A DNA stretch of 64,000 nucleotides from Astropecten irregularis (taxonomy: Eukaryota > Echinodermata > Asteroidea > Paxillosida > Astropectinidae). The notes beneath the pieces are model-generated. The model was not told where the DNA came from, searched no databases, and saw only the letters and a list, made by a program, of their open reading frames with translations. Positions 36,501 to 40,274 of the stretch are shown here, in pieces. Both the position numbers and the translations under genes were made by a program. How positions within the stretch are numbered: the first letter of the stretch is position 1; every line of letters starts with the position of its first letter. The stretch covers positions 6,572,001 to 6,636,000 of the forward strand of contig OZ020255.1 in NCBI GenBank assembly GCA_963971285.1, read 5' to 3'.

Positions 36501-37607
36501 TATTCATGGTCACCGAACAACAGCCAAAGAACAATCACAAGTGACACACAACACGTGGAAATTTGGTTGTTAACCCTGTTTTTATTAAGACAGAAATGTC
36601 ATGCTTAGCAAATTTTTGTGCTTAACAGTTTTATGAAATTGGCCCCAGAGCATTGAGAATTGTACAGTAGTCACTATGGTGGTTGTTAAAGTACATACAT
36701 GTATGTATGCGAGTCTTTGTGAGAGCATATTGCTCGACATTGATTTTTAGATCAGATTACTGTTTGAGGAAAACAAATACAGTGGAACGCTGCTAGTACG
36801 AACACCACTATACCGAACATTAATTTTGAACATCATCCTTAGCTCCAGTTTTTGTGCAAAAACATACTGGACATTGTTGTTTACAATGACTATAATGAAC
36901 ATCATGAAAGCCATTACAGGTACTTTTTCATGATTTTATTCTGAAAAAATTCATTCTTGTTGAGAAAATAATGCAAAATACTTAAAGGCCTATATATATA
37001 TATATTTTTTTTTTCAAAAGCAAACAATTTAAACAAAAACCTTTACTTTCTGGTGTGTCAGTGTAGCAAACAAAATGTACACAAGTACAACATTGGCAAA
37101 ACTGGTTCACTTATAATTTGCCTTAAACCCTAACCCCCTGCATACAATTTACTTGGTAGTCTACCACACATGGTTTTTCATATGAGCAAAGTGGTATCCT
37201 GACTACCACAATACACCACAGTGTGGTTTGTGAGGTAAATGTGTGATCCAGTCCCCCTGTGGAGACTGGGGGCCTGTTTGTTTCAGACACGAGATCAGTG
37301 ATCCTACTGCATCGGATCCCATTTTAGCATATCCTGCATGGGACGTGGATAAACTGCAAGATCACTGATCGCGTGCCTGAAACAAACAAAGTGCAGAGGG
37401 TTAGGGTTAAAGGATTTTGGTGGCCCCTCACTCAACGCTCGACAGAATACATACCTCGGTCAGAAGCCAGGGGTTCTCTGCGGTCAGCTGGTTCCAGTCT
37501 ACATCCTCGGTGACGGTGGCCCATCGGTTGGGCGCCGTGACCTCACACTTCAGGTGTTTCTGCAGCAGGTTCTTACCCGCTGCCTCCCTGATAGCCTTGG
37601 CCGACAT
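417..37607 (-). CDS. ACLY: ATP-citrate synthase (ATP-citrate lyase), 3' end beyond window
   Basis: This cytosolic enzyme converts citrate, CoA and ATP to acetyl-CoA and oxaloacetate, supplying lipid synthesis and histone acetylation. Twenty coding exons on the minus strand, all with GT-AG borders and matching phases, join to about 883 residues; the family is about 1100 residues. Exons (5' to 3'): 37455-37607, 19591-19713, 18498-18659, 17954-18045, 16859-16938, 16450-16577, 15600-15718, 13479-13677, 13236-13353, 12112-12260, 10969-10998, 7157-7306, 6012-6118, 5347-5515, 3989-4093, 3061-3257, 2726-2807, 1666-1904, 941-1034, 417-571. Residues 1 to about 250 are the ATP-grasp part ([25 protein letters not shown]). 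Residues about 250-440 are the citrate-binding region, 442-501 a low-complexity linker, and 537-833 the CoA-ligase-like part with the catalytic His in FGHAGACAN at about residue 763. The C-terminal citryl-CoA lyase (citrate synthase-like) domain is only begun here. The start codon heads [12 protein letters not shown], as in the family. Confidence 0.97.
941..1034 (-). CDS. ACLY: ACLY coding exon 19
   Basis: 94 nt coding [15 protein letters not shown] and [13 protein letters not shown]. The Pro-rich hinge leads into the citrate-synthase-like module. Donor GTAAGA. Confidence 0.95.
1222..1632 (+). mobile_element. LINE 3'-end fragment (reverse transcriptase C-terminus), degenerate
   Basis: The plus strand reads [17 protein letters not shown] and HQMQLYGQ with stops between. 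This resembles the conserved end of non-LTR retrotransposon ORF2 (R-I-L...W-D-H-V-S-N-E...GHVAR). It ends in a TTGA-type microsatellite tail (1615-1627). It sits in an ACLY intron, paired with an inverted copy at 3291-3700. Confidence 0.7.
1666..1904 (-). CDS. ACLY: ACLY coding exon 18 (catalytic histidine)
   Basis: 239 nt coding [17 protein letters not shown], then [11 protein letters not shown] and [15 protein letters not shown]. The His in FGHAG is the residue phosphorylated during catalysis in the family. Donor GTGAGT. Confidence 0.98.
1940..2225 (-). mobile_element. Two tRNA-like element heads in tandem
   Basis: tRNA-like modules at 1989-2061 and 2130-2202 (minus strand) each have an A-box region (GCTCAGTTGGTAGAGC type) and a B box (GGTTTGAATCC / GGTTCGAATCC). 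Each is followed by the same tail (TTTTCAATG, then TTAAG). They are degenerate arms of the foldback family at 2226-2640. Confidence 0.75.
2226..2640. mobile_element. Foldback element with outward-facing tRNA-like heads on both arms
   Basis: The left arm carries a minus-strand tRNA-like module (2267-2342) and the right arm a plus-strand one (about 2545-2615). The arms are inverted repeats of about 190 bp sharing AGTCAGAAGCC/GGCTTCTGACT and GGTTCGAATCCCGC. A 50-bp centre separates them. Same architecture as 20205-20735. Confidence 0.75.
2726..2807 (-). CDS. ACLY: ACLY coding exon 17
   Basis: 82 nt coding [20 protein letters not shown] and MLVILGE, matching the family. Donor GTAAGG. Confidence 0.97.
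3061..3257 (-). CDS. ACLY: ACLY coding exon 16
   Basis: 197 nt coding [20 protein letters not shown], then [20 protein letters not shown] and [11 protein letters not shown], the CoA-binding/ligase core. Donor GTAGGC. Confidence 0.97.
3291..3700 (-). mobile_element. LINE 3'-end fragment, second copy, inverted
   Basis: The minus-strand copy of the 1222-1632 element is better preserved. It includes [19 protein letters not shown] then [17 protein letters not shown], the family's C-terminal GHxAR ... GxPxxTW block. It ends in the same ATTG-repeat tail. No intact ORF remains. Confidence 0.7.
3989..4093 (-). CDS. ACLY: ACLY coding exon 15
   Basis: 105 nt coding [17 protein letters not shown] and [10 protein letters not shown], part of the succinyl-CoA-synthetase-like CoA-binding fold. 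Phase 0 at both ends. Confidence 0.97.
5347..5515 (-). CDS. ACLY: ACLY coding exon 14
   Basis: 169 nt coding [19 protein letters not shown] and [18 protein letters not shown], a nearly invariant ACLY segment. Donor GTGAGG. Confidence 0.97.
5698..5890. mobile_element. Inverted pair of a second tRNA-derived SINE head
   Basis: The plus-strand arm (5703-5800) has A box TGGCCTAGTGG and B box GGTTCGAATCC. The minus-strand arm (5815-5880) repeats GGATTCGAA-type sequence, ACAATCTG and GTGTCGTACTCAAG inverted. The heads converge, opposite to the 2226-2640 family. It lies in an ACLY intron. Confidence 0.7.
6012..6118 (-). CDS. ACLY: ACLY coding exon 13
   Basis: 107 nt coding [20 protein letters not shown] and IVGMVYPF, the start of the CoA-ligase-like half after the linker. 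Ends two bases into a Ser codon; donor GTAAAG. Confidence 0.95.
6155..6392. mobile_element. GGGGCCAATTTCAT-type miniature inverted-repeat element, diverged
   Basis: Ends are GGGCCAATTTTATGGAGC and a reverse-complement-like GCTAAGCAGGGCAATGAAAT. The interior (CAATAAAACAAACCACCATT) matches 36409-36646 and 50657-50906. Confidence 0.65.
6592..6792. mobile_element. GAGGCTTGAGGCTAGGCTT miniature inverted-repeat element
   Basis: The ends GGCTAGGCTTGGGATTTATT and AAATACGTCCCAAGCCTAGC are inverted repeats. The interior GGGCTTGAGATACATGGCGA and its following hairpin-like CCAATCCCTT match 41700-41960. Confidence 0.7.
6793..6935. repeat. Short inverted-repeat segment, GCTGATTTCAC/GTGAAATCCAGC family
   Basis: GGGCTGATTTCACAAAGC at 6793 is mirrored by AGTGAAATCCAGCCCTGG near 6880, and another GCTGATTTCACTAAAGC follows. 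It is related to the GTCGATTTCACC elements elsewhere in the window. Confidence 0.5.
7157..7306 (-). CDS. ACLY: ACLY coding exon 12 (low-complexity linker)
   Basis: 150 nt coding a Ser/Ala/Gly-rich linker from [14 protein letters not shown] to [10 protein letters not shown] (residues 452-501). The acceptor is good; the donor GTCAGA is weaker. No Arg-rich Akt/PKA-type serine motif is present, unlike the vertebrate linker. Confidence 0.88.
7310..9045. other. ACLY intron sequence, AT-rich, no gene recognised
   Basis: No reading frame with family character and no clear repeat boundary. A patch at 8195-8225 carries TTGTCGGAC twice around AAAATGGCGGC (YY1-like). This could be regulatory, but there is no further support. 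Confidence 0.5.
9050..10025. mobile_element. Nested inverted-repeat elements ending GGGCCCAATTTCATG
   Basis: TTTCATGGAATCYGTTAC and GGATTCCATGAAATTGGGCC recur several times in both orientations (9065, 9295, 9850, 9910, 10000), with GCTAAC/GTTAGC stems between. This fits one element inserted into another. Poly-A stretches near 9500 and 9670 are included. Confidence 0.65.
10411..10563. mobile_element. 153-bp palindromic miniature element
   Basis: GGAGCCGATTTCATA at the left and TATGAAATCGGCCCC at the right are inverted termini. The interior holds inverted ACGCGTCGCAGAG-type repeats (GACGCGT recurs four times). Confidence 0.7.
10617..10835 (-). mobile_element. tRNA-like foldback family, degenerate arm
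   Basis: Contains the family's tail (AACCACAAGGGAAACTGACT) and a minus-strand B box (GGTTCAAATCCCGCTCC-type) at about 10680-10705, then repeats the tail at 10740. The A box is mostly lost. Confidence 0.65.
10969..10998 (-). CDS. ACLY: ACLY coding exon 11 (30-nt microexon, proposed)
   Basis: Thirty bases between AG and GTAAGT code [10 protein letters not shown], phase 0 on both sides, so it can be included or skipped without a frameshift. It lies in the linker where human ACLY has an alternatively used ten-residue segment. Exon status rests on splice signals, frame and position; no transcript was available. Confidence 0.7.
11246..11561. mobile_element. 316-bp element with about 60-bp inverted termini
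   Basis: CGAGCACACTGTTTTGAATG at the left mirrors the right end CAAAACCGTGTGCTCG. ATGGCGCCCTCTTTTGAT mirrors GTCAAAAGAGGGCGCCAT, and GCGGTGGTGT mirrors ACACCACCGC. Each terminus contains an AGAGGGCGCC core. Confidence 0.82.
11633..11835. mobile_element. Element bounded by ACCCTAACCC / GGGTTAGGGTTAA, copy 1
   Basis: Telomere-like hexamers at both ends enclose TACCACA/TGTGGTA-rich sequence (TGTGGTATCCTGAATACCAC, GTGTGGTAAGCAGCTCTTGT). Same family as 18168-18373, 37123-37410, 44180-44620 and 52308-52520. Confidence 0.8.
11862..12016. mobile_element. AATAGCGCTCCGCACTAA inverted-repeat element, copy 1
   Basis: The left end CAATAGCGCTCCGCACTAAT and right end TTAGCGCAAATGCAGAGC are imperfect inverted repeats. 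The inside has CAGACAAACATTG and its mirror CAATGTTTGTCTG. It lies just after a GGGTTAGGGTTAA-ended element, as at 52528-52746. Confidence 0.75.
12112..12260 (-). CDS. ACLY: ACLY coding exon 10
   Basis: 149 nt coding [20 protein letters not shown] and ending LLAGSA at about residue 441, where the family enters its variable linker. Phase 0 end, donor GTAAGT. Confidence 0.95.
12312..12712. mobile_element. AGGCCTTGATTTT inverted-repeat element with GGAGAG stems
   Basis: CCAGGCCTTGATTTTTAAA at the left mirrors TATTAAAATGAAGGCCTGG at the right. GCTCTCCTTAA / TTAAGGAGAGC stems repeat several times inside. It is about 400 bp and lies next to ACLY coding exon 10. Confidence 0.75.
12720..13175 (+). 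repeat. About 109-bp tandem array of tRNA-like units
   Basis: Four units each carry a B-box-like GGTTCRAGTCCAAC (near 12741, 12850, 12960, 13069), then GGACTGGGTTTTCAGTCCCT and an A-box-like TGGCATAGTGG. It lies in the intron between ACLY coding exons 10 and 9. Confidence 0.8.
13236..13353 (-). CDS. ACLY: ACLY coding exon 9
   Basis: 118 nt coding [10 protein letters not shown] and [17 protein letters not shown], the citrate-binding region of the enzyme. Ends one base into a Gly codon. Confidence 0.96.
13479..13677 (-). CDS. ACLY: ACLY coding exon 8 (citrate-binding region)
   Basis: 199 nt coding [20 protein letters not shown], then [20 protein letters not shown] and FTNVAATFK. These are almost unchanged between this sequence and vertebrate ACLY. 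Confidence 0.96.
13870..14120 (+). repeat. 129-bp tandem duplication with paired GGAA hairpin
   Basis: Two copies share CTTTTAAATG, then AGCTACTTCCTGTTTGACCG, GGTCAAG and TTGATATTTGGTGAAAGAAT. The hairpins at 13903-13927 and 14032-14056 have stem CTACTTCC/GGAAGTAG, so each carries two inverted ETS-like cores. Confidence 0.85.
14121..14980. other. ACLY intron, no gene or clear element seen
   Basis: AT-rich sequence with two TGACGTCA/TGACGTAA sites near 14200-14215 and a purine-rich tract near 14340-14370. I see no supported feature. Confidence 0.5.
15010..15562. mobile_element. GGGGCCAATTTCAT-type element interrupted by a TTAA element
   Basis: The host element runs from about 15010 to 15149 and resumes at 15519 (GACAGAAATTTCATGG, then TTTTTGTGCTAAGCAGGG). 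Compared with 36409-36646, the break is exactly where that copy reads ATTAAGACAG. Confidence 0.8.
15154..15514 (+). mobile_element. 361-bp TTAA-flanked element (AGGTAATATCATACTTTGG family)
   Basis: Flanked by TTAA at 15150-15153 and 15515-15518. Termini AGGTAATATCATACTTTGG and CCAAAGTATGATACTACCT are inverted. The interior has GCCCACTTTTTGAGAAAACA and TCTTTTAAAAGATCAAAAAG. No coding capacity; probably non-autonomous and piggyBac-like. Confidence 0.88.
15600..15718 (-). CDS. ACLY: ACLY coding exon 7
   Basis: 119 nt coding [17 protein letters not shown] and [16 protein letters not shown]. The glycine-rich segment is a family hallmark. Ends two bases into a Ser codon; donor GTACAT. Confidence 0.96.
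15725..16445. other. ACLY intron sequence, no gene recognised
   Basis: GC-rich patches with CGCGC and CGTGCGTG-type words (15840-16350) suggest a diverged repeat related to 52860-53150. No boundaries can be drawn. Confidence 0.4.
16450..16577 (-). CDS. ACLY: ACLY coding exon 6
   Basis: 128 nt coding [18 protein letters not shown] and [11 protein letters not shown], the end of the ATP-grasp half. Donor GTAAAC. Confidence 0.96.
16859..16938 (-). CDS. ACLY: ACLY coding exon 5
   Basis: 80 nt coding [15 protein letters not shown] and [10 protein letters not shown], the latter invariant in ATP-citrate lyases. The split codons on both sides fit the neighbouring exons. Confidence 0.95.
17042..17383 (-). 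mobile_element. TTAA-flanked element, inverted copy
   Basis: TTAA at 17038-17041 and 17384-17387. The family interior is read on the minus strand. The termini are AGGTTGTATCATACTTTGG and CAAAGTATGATACTACCT. Confidence 0.85.
17430..17885. mobile_element. AAGGCCTTTTCACACGA-type element, truncated copy
   Basis: Begins AAAGGCCTTTTCATACGACT and matches 29081-29587 through TCCTTTCACACGGCACAG, GTCCCTTGAGAAATGTTGTC and GGACCTCGGTCAAAATCTCT. The right terminus is lost near ACLY coding exon 4. Confidence 0.75.
17954..18045 (-). CDS. ACLY: ACLY coding exon 4
   Basis: 92 nt coding residues 147 to about 177 ([17 protein letters not shown]), a divergent stretch of the ATP-grasp domain. Ends with two bases of a codon completed by exon 5; donor GTAAGT. 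Confidence 0.9.
18168..18373. mobile_element. TTAACCCTAACCC-bounded element, copy 2
   Basis: Starts TTAACCCTAACCCACC and ends GGGGGTTAGGGTTAA, near-perfect inverted ends. The interior TACCACA/TGTGGTA repeats are as in the copy at 11633-11835. Confidence 0.85.
18498..18659 (-). CDS. ACLY: ACLY coding exon 3 (ATP-grasp)
   Basis: Codes residues 93-146 with [10 protein letters not shown] and [16 protein letters not shown], the conserved ATP-grasp loop. Phase 0 at both ends, donor GTGGGT. Confidence 0.96.
18845..19015. mobile_element. GGGTCGATTTCACCAAACTC element
   Basis: The left end GGGTCGATTTCACCAAACTC and the interior TGATTGATAGTAATACTATC and GATACGATGGGTTATCC match elements at 43755-43925, 55935-56090 and 61110-61292. 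The right terminus is not clear. Confidence 0.6.
19294..19520. mobile_element. GGGGCCAATTTCAT-type miniature element
   Basis: Left GAGGCCATTTTCATAGAGCT and right AGCTCTACGAAATTGGCCCC are inverted termini; about 227 bp. Confidence 0.75.
19591..19713 (-). CDS. ACLY: ACLY coding exon 2
   Basis: Codes 41 residues (52-92), including [16 protein letters not shown], near-identical to the family's early ATP-grasp region. Donor GTGAGG and phase 0 on both sides. Confidence 0.95.
19800..19920 (-). mobile_element. tRNA-like head, solitary arm
   Basis: Minus-strand tRNA-like module at about 19842-19915 with B box (CCGGTTCAAATCCCGCTTC) and a degraded A box. Same family as the foldback elements. Confidence 0.7.
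20205..20735. mobile_element. Foldback element with divergent tRNA-like heads, second complete example
   Basis: Left arm: minus-strand tRNA-like module 20280-20352. Its acceptor GGCTGGA can pair with TCCAGTC, the D arm is GCTC/GAGC and the B box is GGTTCGAATCC. Right arm: plus-strand module 20599-20660 with the same ends and a shortened D arm. Outer tails ATCATCAAATAATCACA / TGTGGTTATTTGATGAT are inverted. The centre carries CCAAGGATCATTTC as at 2226-2640. Confidence 0.8.
20749..21752. mobile_element. About 1-kb element with TAGGTGTTCGGG termini and an end hairpin
   Basis: The left end TTAGGTGTTCGGGTTC forms a hairpin with AGCCGAACACCTA and is followed by a T-run. The right end reads GACCCCGAACACCTAGTGGT, an inverted copy. 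A second hairpin GTGGTTGT/ACAACCAC follows at 21750-21770. The interior has GACGTCAT palindromes and ACTTCCGG/CCGGAAGT pairs. No ORF recognised. Confidence 0.65.
21780..22950. other. ACLY intron 1, unassigned repeats
   Basis: AACCGGTTAACC and ACGGGTAACCGGTTAC near 22190 and 22540, with TACAGCCCTAG at 22584, suggest the ends of a diverged inverted-repeat element of about 400 bp. No gene is seen. Confidence 0.4.
22960..23318 (+). mobile_element. TTAA-flanked element
   Basis: TTAA at 22960-22963 and 23315-23318. AGGTAATATCATACTTTGG-like left and CAAAGTTTGATACTACCT right termini, with the family interior intact. Confidence 0.85.
24225..24725. repeat. GACGTC-rich palindromic element
   Basis: The palindrome GACGTC, mostly within AGACGTCT or GAGACGTC, occurs about nine times in 500 bp. 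Flanking stretches (GAGAAGTCGCAAG / CGGCGACTTCTC) are inverted. Open frames here are low-complexity Arg/Leu/Ser products of the repeat. Confidence 0.65.
25106..25716. mobile_element. GGGGCCAATTTCAT-type element containing a TTAA-family insertion
   Basis: The host starts GGGCCCAATTTCATGGCC and ends GCTCCATGAAATTGGCCCC. Inside it, AAAGGTAGTATCATACTTTG to about 25490 is a minus-oriented TTAA-family copy whose right end is truncated. This is the second nested instance after 15010-15562. Confidence 0.75.
26185..26640 (-). mobile_element. TTAA-family element, diverged partial copy
   Basis: Shares GGTATGAAGATGG, GGTAGAAACATACCG and CTGTATTTATCCAGAAATTA with the family. The second half is unlike other copies and contains a local duplication of TAGTAATTTAACAAAGACTG. 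Confidence 0.6.
27617..27815 (-). mobile_element. TTAA-family element, truncated
   Basis: AAAGGTACATGTAGTATCAT through CTGTATTTATCCAGAAAAGA and TTTTGATCTTTTTAAAGATG matches half of the family consensus. Confidence 0.7.
27820..29075. other. ACLY intron 1, AT-rich, no gene recognised
   Basis: Frequent TACATGTAC palindromes and a CACACACACAC tract near 28658. No family-like reading frame on either strand. Confidence 0.5.
29081..29587. mobile_element. 507-bp element with AAGGCCTTTTCACACGA termini
   Basis: The left AAGGCCTTTTCACACGATGC is inverted at the right as GCGTCGTGTGAAAAGGCCTT. The next bases also pair (CTCTCAACCAT / ATGTTTGAGAG-like). The interior is shared with 17430-17885. No transposase frame. 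Confidence 0.85.
30605..31015 (+). mobile_element. TTAA-family element, diverged
   Basis: AAAGGTACTACATATGTACA at the left and AAAGTACCTTTAAATG at the right. The middle keeps ACAGCATTTCAGGCAGAAA and ATACCCTGTA. Confidence 0.65.
31368..31628 (+). mobile_element. TTAA-family element with internal deletion
   Basis: TTAAAGGTAATATCATACTT at the left and TACCTTTAA at the right. GCCCACTTTTTG joins directly to GATAAATACAGCATTTCAGG, losing the central AAAGATC stem. A related partial copy lies at 31165-31350. Confidence 0.75.
31879..33222 (+). CDS. Candidate two-exon small membrane protein nested in ACLY intron 1
   Basis: Exon 1 (31879-32015) starts with ATG in a strong context (G at -3 and +4), reads 45 codons open and ends at a GTGAGT donor. 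Exon 2 (33039-33222) follows a pyrimidine-rich acceptor ending CCTTCCAG. The split codon joins in frame and reads to TAG, 106 residues in all. An AATAAA lies at 33309-33314, 87 nt after the stop. The N-terminus is basic (ILKRRRSG), followed by a hydrophobic segment ([16 protein letters not shown]) and then RR. A second hydrophobic stretch (FIYPILPLL) lies near residue 80. This suggests a small one- or two-pass membrane protein. I do not recognise it. Exon 2 begins with bases resembling the common TACATGTACA simple motif, so it is the weaker half. Confidence 0.42.
32270..32580 (+). repeat. GGAGGATTCAGGAT irregular repeat with leading hairpin
   Basis: CACCTGAATCCTCCAAAATC at 32280 pairs with GGAGGATTTTGGAGGACTCA at 32318. 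At least four more GGATTCAGGAT-type motifs follow, with partly repeated spacers (AAACGCAATTTTTAAG / GAACGCAGTTTTTAAAG). Confidence 0.75.
33320..35365. other. ACLY intron 1, AT-rich with many TACATGTAC motifs
   Basis: Long AT-rich stretch with scattered TACATGTAC/GTACAATGTAC words. No gene, RNA or element boundary that I can defend. Confidence 0.5.
35365..35645. mobile_element. TTGGGCGGTTTT inverted-repeat element
   Basis: GGTTGGGCGGTTTTGAAA at the left mirrors the right end GTAAACCGCCCAAGCC. AACCG/CGGTT words recur inside, with a poly-A stretch at 35566-35582. Confidence 0.7.
35885..35945 (+). repeat. Guanine-rich tract with quadruplex potential
   Basis: AGCAGAGCTAGCAGAGCAGA direct repeats precede at least four runs of G (about 35917-35943). 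Confidence 0.7.
36209..36348. repeat. 140-bp foldback with about 60-bp arms
   Basis: AAAAAGACTTGAGGGAAGCC at the left mirrors GGCTTCCATGAGTAGTCTTT at the right. CGTTCATTATTCAGAACATC mirrors GATGTTCTGAATAATGAACG exactly. The loop is about 18 nt. Confidence 0.88.
36409..36646. mobile_element. GGGGCCAATTTCAT-type miniature element, intact copy
   Basis: 238 bp with termini GGGGCCAATTTCATAAAACT and AGTTTTATGAAATTGGCCCC, a perfect 20-bp inverted repeat. GCACAAAAATTTGCTAAGC stems follow. The best reference copy in the window. Confidence 0.9.
37123..37410. mobile_element. TTAGGG-bounded element, copy 3, with a nested palindromic insertion
   Basis: TTAAACCCTAACCCC to GGGTTAGGGTTAA. Inside, 37268-37390 is an inserted element with ends GGGGCCTGTTTGTTTCAGAC and TGCCTGAAACAAACA, also found alone at 43981-44102. 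Confidence 0.8.
37455..37607 (-). CDS. ACLY: ACLY coding exon 1 (start codon)
   Basis: Codes residues 1-51, beginning [12 protein letters not shown] and ending NPWLLTE, phase 0. The donor is GTATGT. The acceptor is AG just before 37616, which leaves 9 nt of 5' UTR in this exon. The following intron is 17741 bp, much longer than any other in the gene. Confidence 0.95.
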
Positions 37608-37629
37608 CTTCTCTGTCTGCTTGTTATTG

Positions 37630-39740
37630 TTTTGTCAAACTCCAAATTGTAGCAAATTTCTGCAAGAAAATGCATATAATTTAGTTGTTAGTCATTTGGG
37701 CATTTTCTGCAGTTTTGAGACATTTTGTAACACATACATGTATTACAATACCTCTTTTTTGCATATTTGCATGCATTTCGAGTAACCATTTTGGTATGCA
37801 AATTAGGCTTGCCCTTCACCGACGTGGAAGAGCACTGTATTCTCAGTGCTAGTGACTAGTGAGTGCATGTGAAAAAATCACATGCTGGCTCAGGTGGGAT
37901 TCGAACCCACGACCTCCTGCTTACTAGTGCAGATAACATACGACATTTGCATAATAATAATCTATTTCCCGACCAAAATCATTTAATATTCATCATTTTG
38001 GTATACTTGCTGATAAAACGTTTTTAAATTGGAGTCTTTCAAGAATGATTGATCAAGGAATACATGTAGGTCAAAGTCACTCAAAGTCACTTTACAGGTA
38101 ACTTACAGTGTACGCCACTGTGGTATTGCCCATTTACAACTTCTACCACATGCTTAGGTCTGCATTGGACTCAGTAATGTTGCTATGGCCGGATATTTAA
38201 CCCAACTTCGTCAAATTTTGCCTGCATGTGTAGTATGATGCCATTCAATAGGATACTTGATACTGTGATAATTACACTAAATTTACAATGTACAAGAAAA
38301 CCAGAGACCCATGGTCTTATGTACACCAAATGACCAGGGATGTTTCTGTACAATCTTGTTTACAGATCTGGAAAGAAATACTGGTCACAAAGTTTGGAAT
38401 ATAAAGAGGAGTGTCTTGCATCTTTTTGATGCCCTGTAGTTATGAAACCTGATGTGAGAATTAGCATGAATCATCAAATAACCACAAGGGACACTGACTG
38501 AATTTAAAAATATTCTCAAATATTTTCAAAATATATTATGAAAATTTGGCGTGGCCAAAAAAAACTAAGGAAAATATACCTTTAAAAAGTTTAGATACTA
38601 CATTACCAATTAACACTGTCAGTGTCAGCTGTAATTATCAATATAAATTTCTGGTTGTCAAATGCCACATCTTTGCTCTGGCAAACTGCTAATTATCTTT
38701 CTGCACTTTCTAAGTTAAATTGTATAAATTGCATCGTAAATATTTGTGGATGGACATGACAAAACATTTTTGGGGTTAGTGTCTTTTACGCCACCCATAT
38801 TATTTTCAGTATTTATTTAGCTTCTACTGTTCCAAAATGAGATTTGTTTAAAGCAAATATTCATGGGTCCTGTAAACCCTAAAATGAACACGCATGTATG
38901 TTGACAATATTTCCCTGAAAAAAAAAGTTTCATTACCCCAAACAAGTACTGTCAAAAAATAATATGGGTGGCGTAAAAGACACTAATGCCATTTTATTTT
39001 TTTTTGGGAAAACCAAAACAACAACAGAAAAATTACAAAAATTAAAAATACAAAACAACAAAACAAAAGCATGATTATTGATAAAACATAAATGACAAAA
39101 ACAACAAACACAAGAACTCTCTCAAGTCAGTTGCAAAAAAACCAACAGTAGATCTAACACAAAACACATGGCACAAAACAGAAGCTGCAAAATTTGCTTG
39201 AAAAAGAACAAGTGTGGTTTCTGCATAAAAATGACAGATTTATTTCCCTAGACCCGGAATTACAAGTAGCTGGGGTCGATCTTTGCAGGGAATCCCGTAC
39301 ATCCGGGCTGTGACGTCACCCCCACAATACCCGGACACAACAACAACGATTCCCACCTCAAAATTTACCCAATCTTTGCAGGAAAAAACTAACCAAATGA
39401 CCACCCAGATAATTCAAAATGCATTCACAAGAACAATATAGCATATTTCGAGGCAATACATATTCACAAACGAGTTAACGGTGCTTGAGAAACGGACTAA
39501 ATTTATGAAAGAGAATTCCACGGGTTCACCGCAAATGACCGTGATTTGTAGCTGATCCCAGACGGGGGAAATCAAGGGACTGCCCCGTAGAGATTCGCCA
39601 CAAAACACGGTACTCCAAAACGAACGGGACGACGGTAAATTTTGGACTGAAACACACCGTCATTGCCACACAGTGCAGCTAAAATTATGTCAGCATAACA
39701 ATGTAAAGATCAAGTGAATGTTGCATGCATGCTTAGTTGC
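37630..39740. other. ACLY 5' UTR intron
   Basis: Includes a minus-strand tRNA-like B box (GGGTTCGAATCCCACC) at about 37891-37906 in another SINE fragment (37840-37945), and an inverted-repeat element at 38776-38986. No gene is seen in the remainder. Confidence 0.55.
38776..38986. mobile_element. 211-bp element with perfect 31-bp inverted termini
   Basis: TTAGTGTCTTTTACGCCACC plus CATATTATTTT at the left is exactly mirrored at the right end (38956-38986). No coding capacity. Perfect termini imply recent movement or repair-based homogenisation. Confidence 0.92.
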
Positions 39741-39744
39741 TTAC

Positions 39745-39830
39745 CTCCGCAAGACCTGCTTAAAAATGGTGGGTTTTTCCAGCCGAAATTTCCTTCGGAG
39801 ATCACAAAAATGCCGATGTGAAAATACGTG
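39745..39830 (-). other. ACLY: Proposed ACLY non-coding first exon (5' UTR)
   Basis: The coding exon 1 acceptor lies 9 nt before the ATG, so an upstream exon must exist. On the minus strand a GTAAGC donor at 39744-39741 follows GTCTTGCGGAG. This is the best candidate donor I found upstream. The 5' limit is a guess. Confidence 0.5.
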
Positions 39831-40090
39831 TACACCCTACATCAACTAGCAACTCATGTTCTGTGCACGCTGTGTGTACAGTGCACGTACCACGTACGTA
39901 CGTACAATGCGTGTTCGTACAGTGTATGCTCAATATGCATGGAGTCACGTCATCGCACCACGTACACACGCACGATACGAACACATGTCTTTTTGCGTGG
40001 TACGATGTGATGACACGAGGTCATAATTAACATATCAGCATTGTGATTGGCTGGGGACTGGTTTGACTCCGCCTACTCAGACGAACTCGT
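39831..40090 (-). promoter_or_regulatory. Likely ACLY promoter region
   Basis: Just upstream of the proposed first exon. It holds a run of CACGTAC/ACGTACGT half-palindromes near 39885-39905, a GTCACGTCATC element near 39945, an inverted CCAAT box (GATTGGC) near 40045 and a CCGCC motif near 40070. No TATA box is evident. A perfect CRE-like TGACGTCA lies downstream at 39311-39318, in the first intron. Regulation by these sites is inference. Confidence 0.4.
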
Positions 40091-40274
40091 ACATTATAAT
40101 GTGCCGTTCCTTTTTTTGTAAAGTTTGTATTAAAATAAAATGATGAAAATTGCCACTAATAATCTAAGGAATTCTCACAATTCACGTGCAATAAATGTAT
40201 TTTTAATTTTTTTGATACTAATGGCACACGTACACCCACCCATTGGTGAATTATTAGTAATTACATTTTCACAG

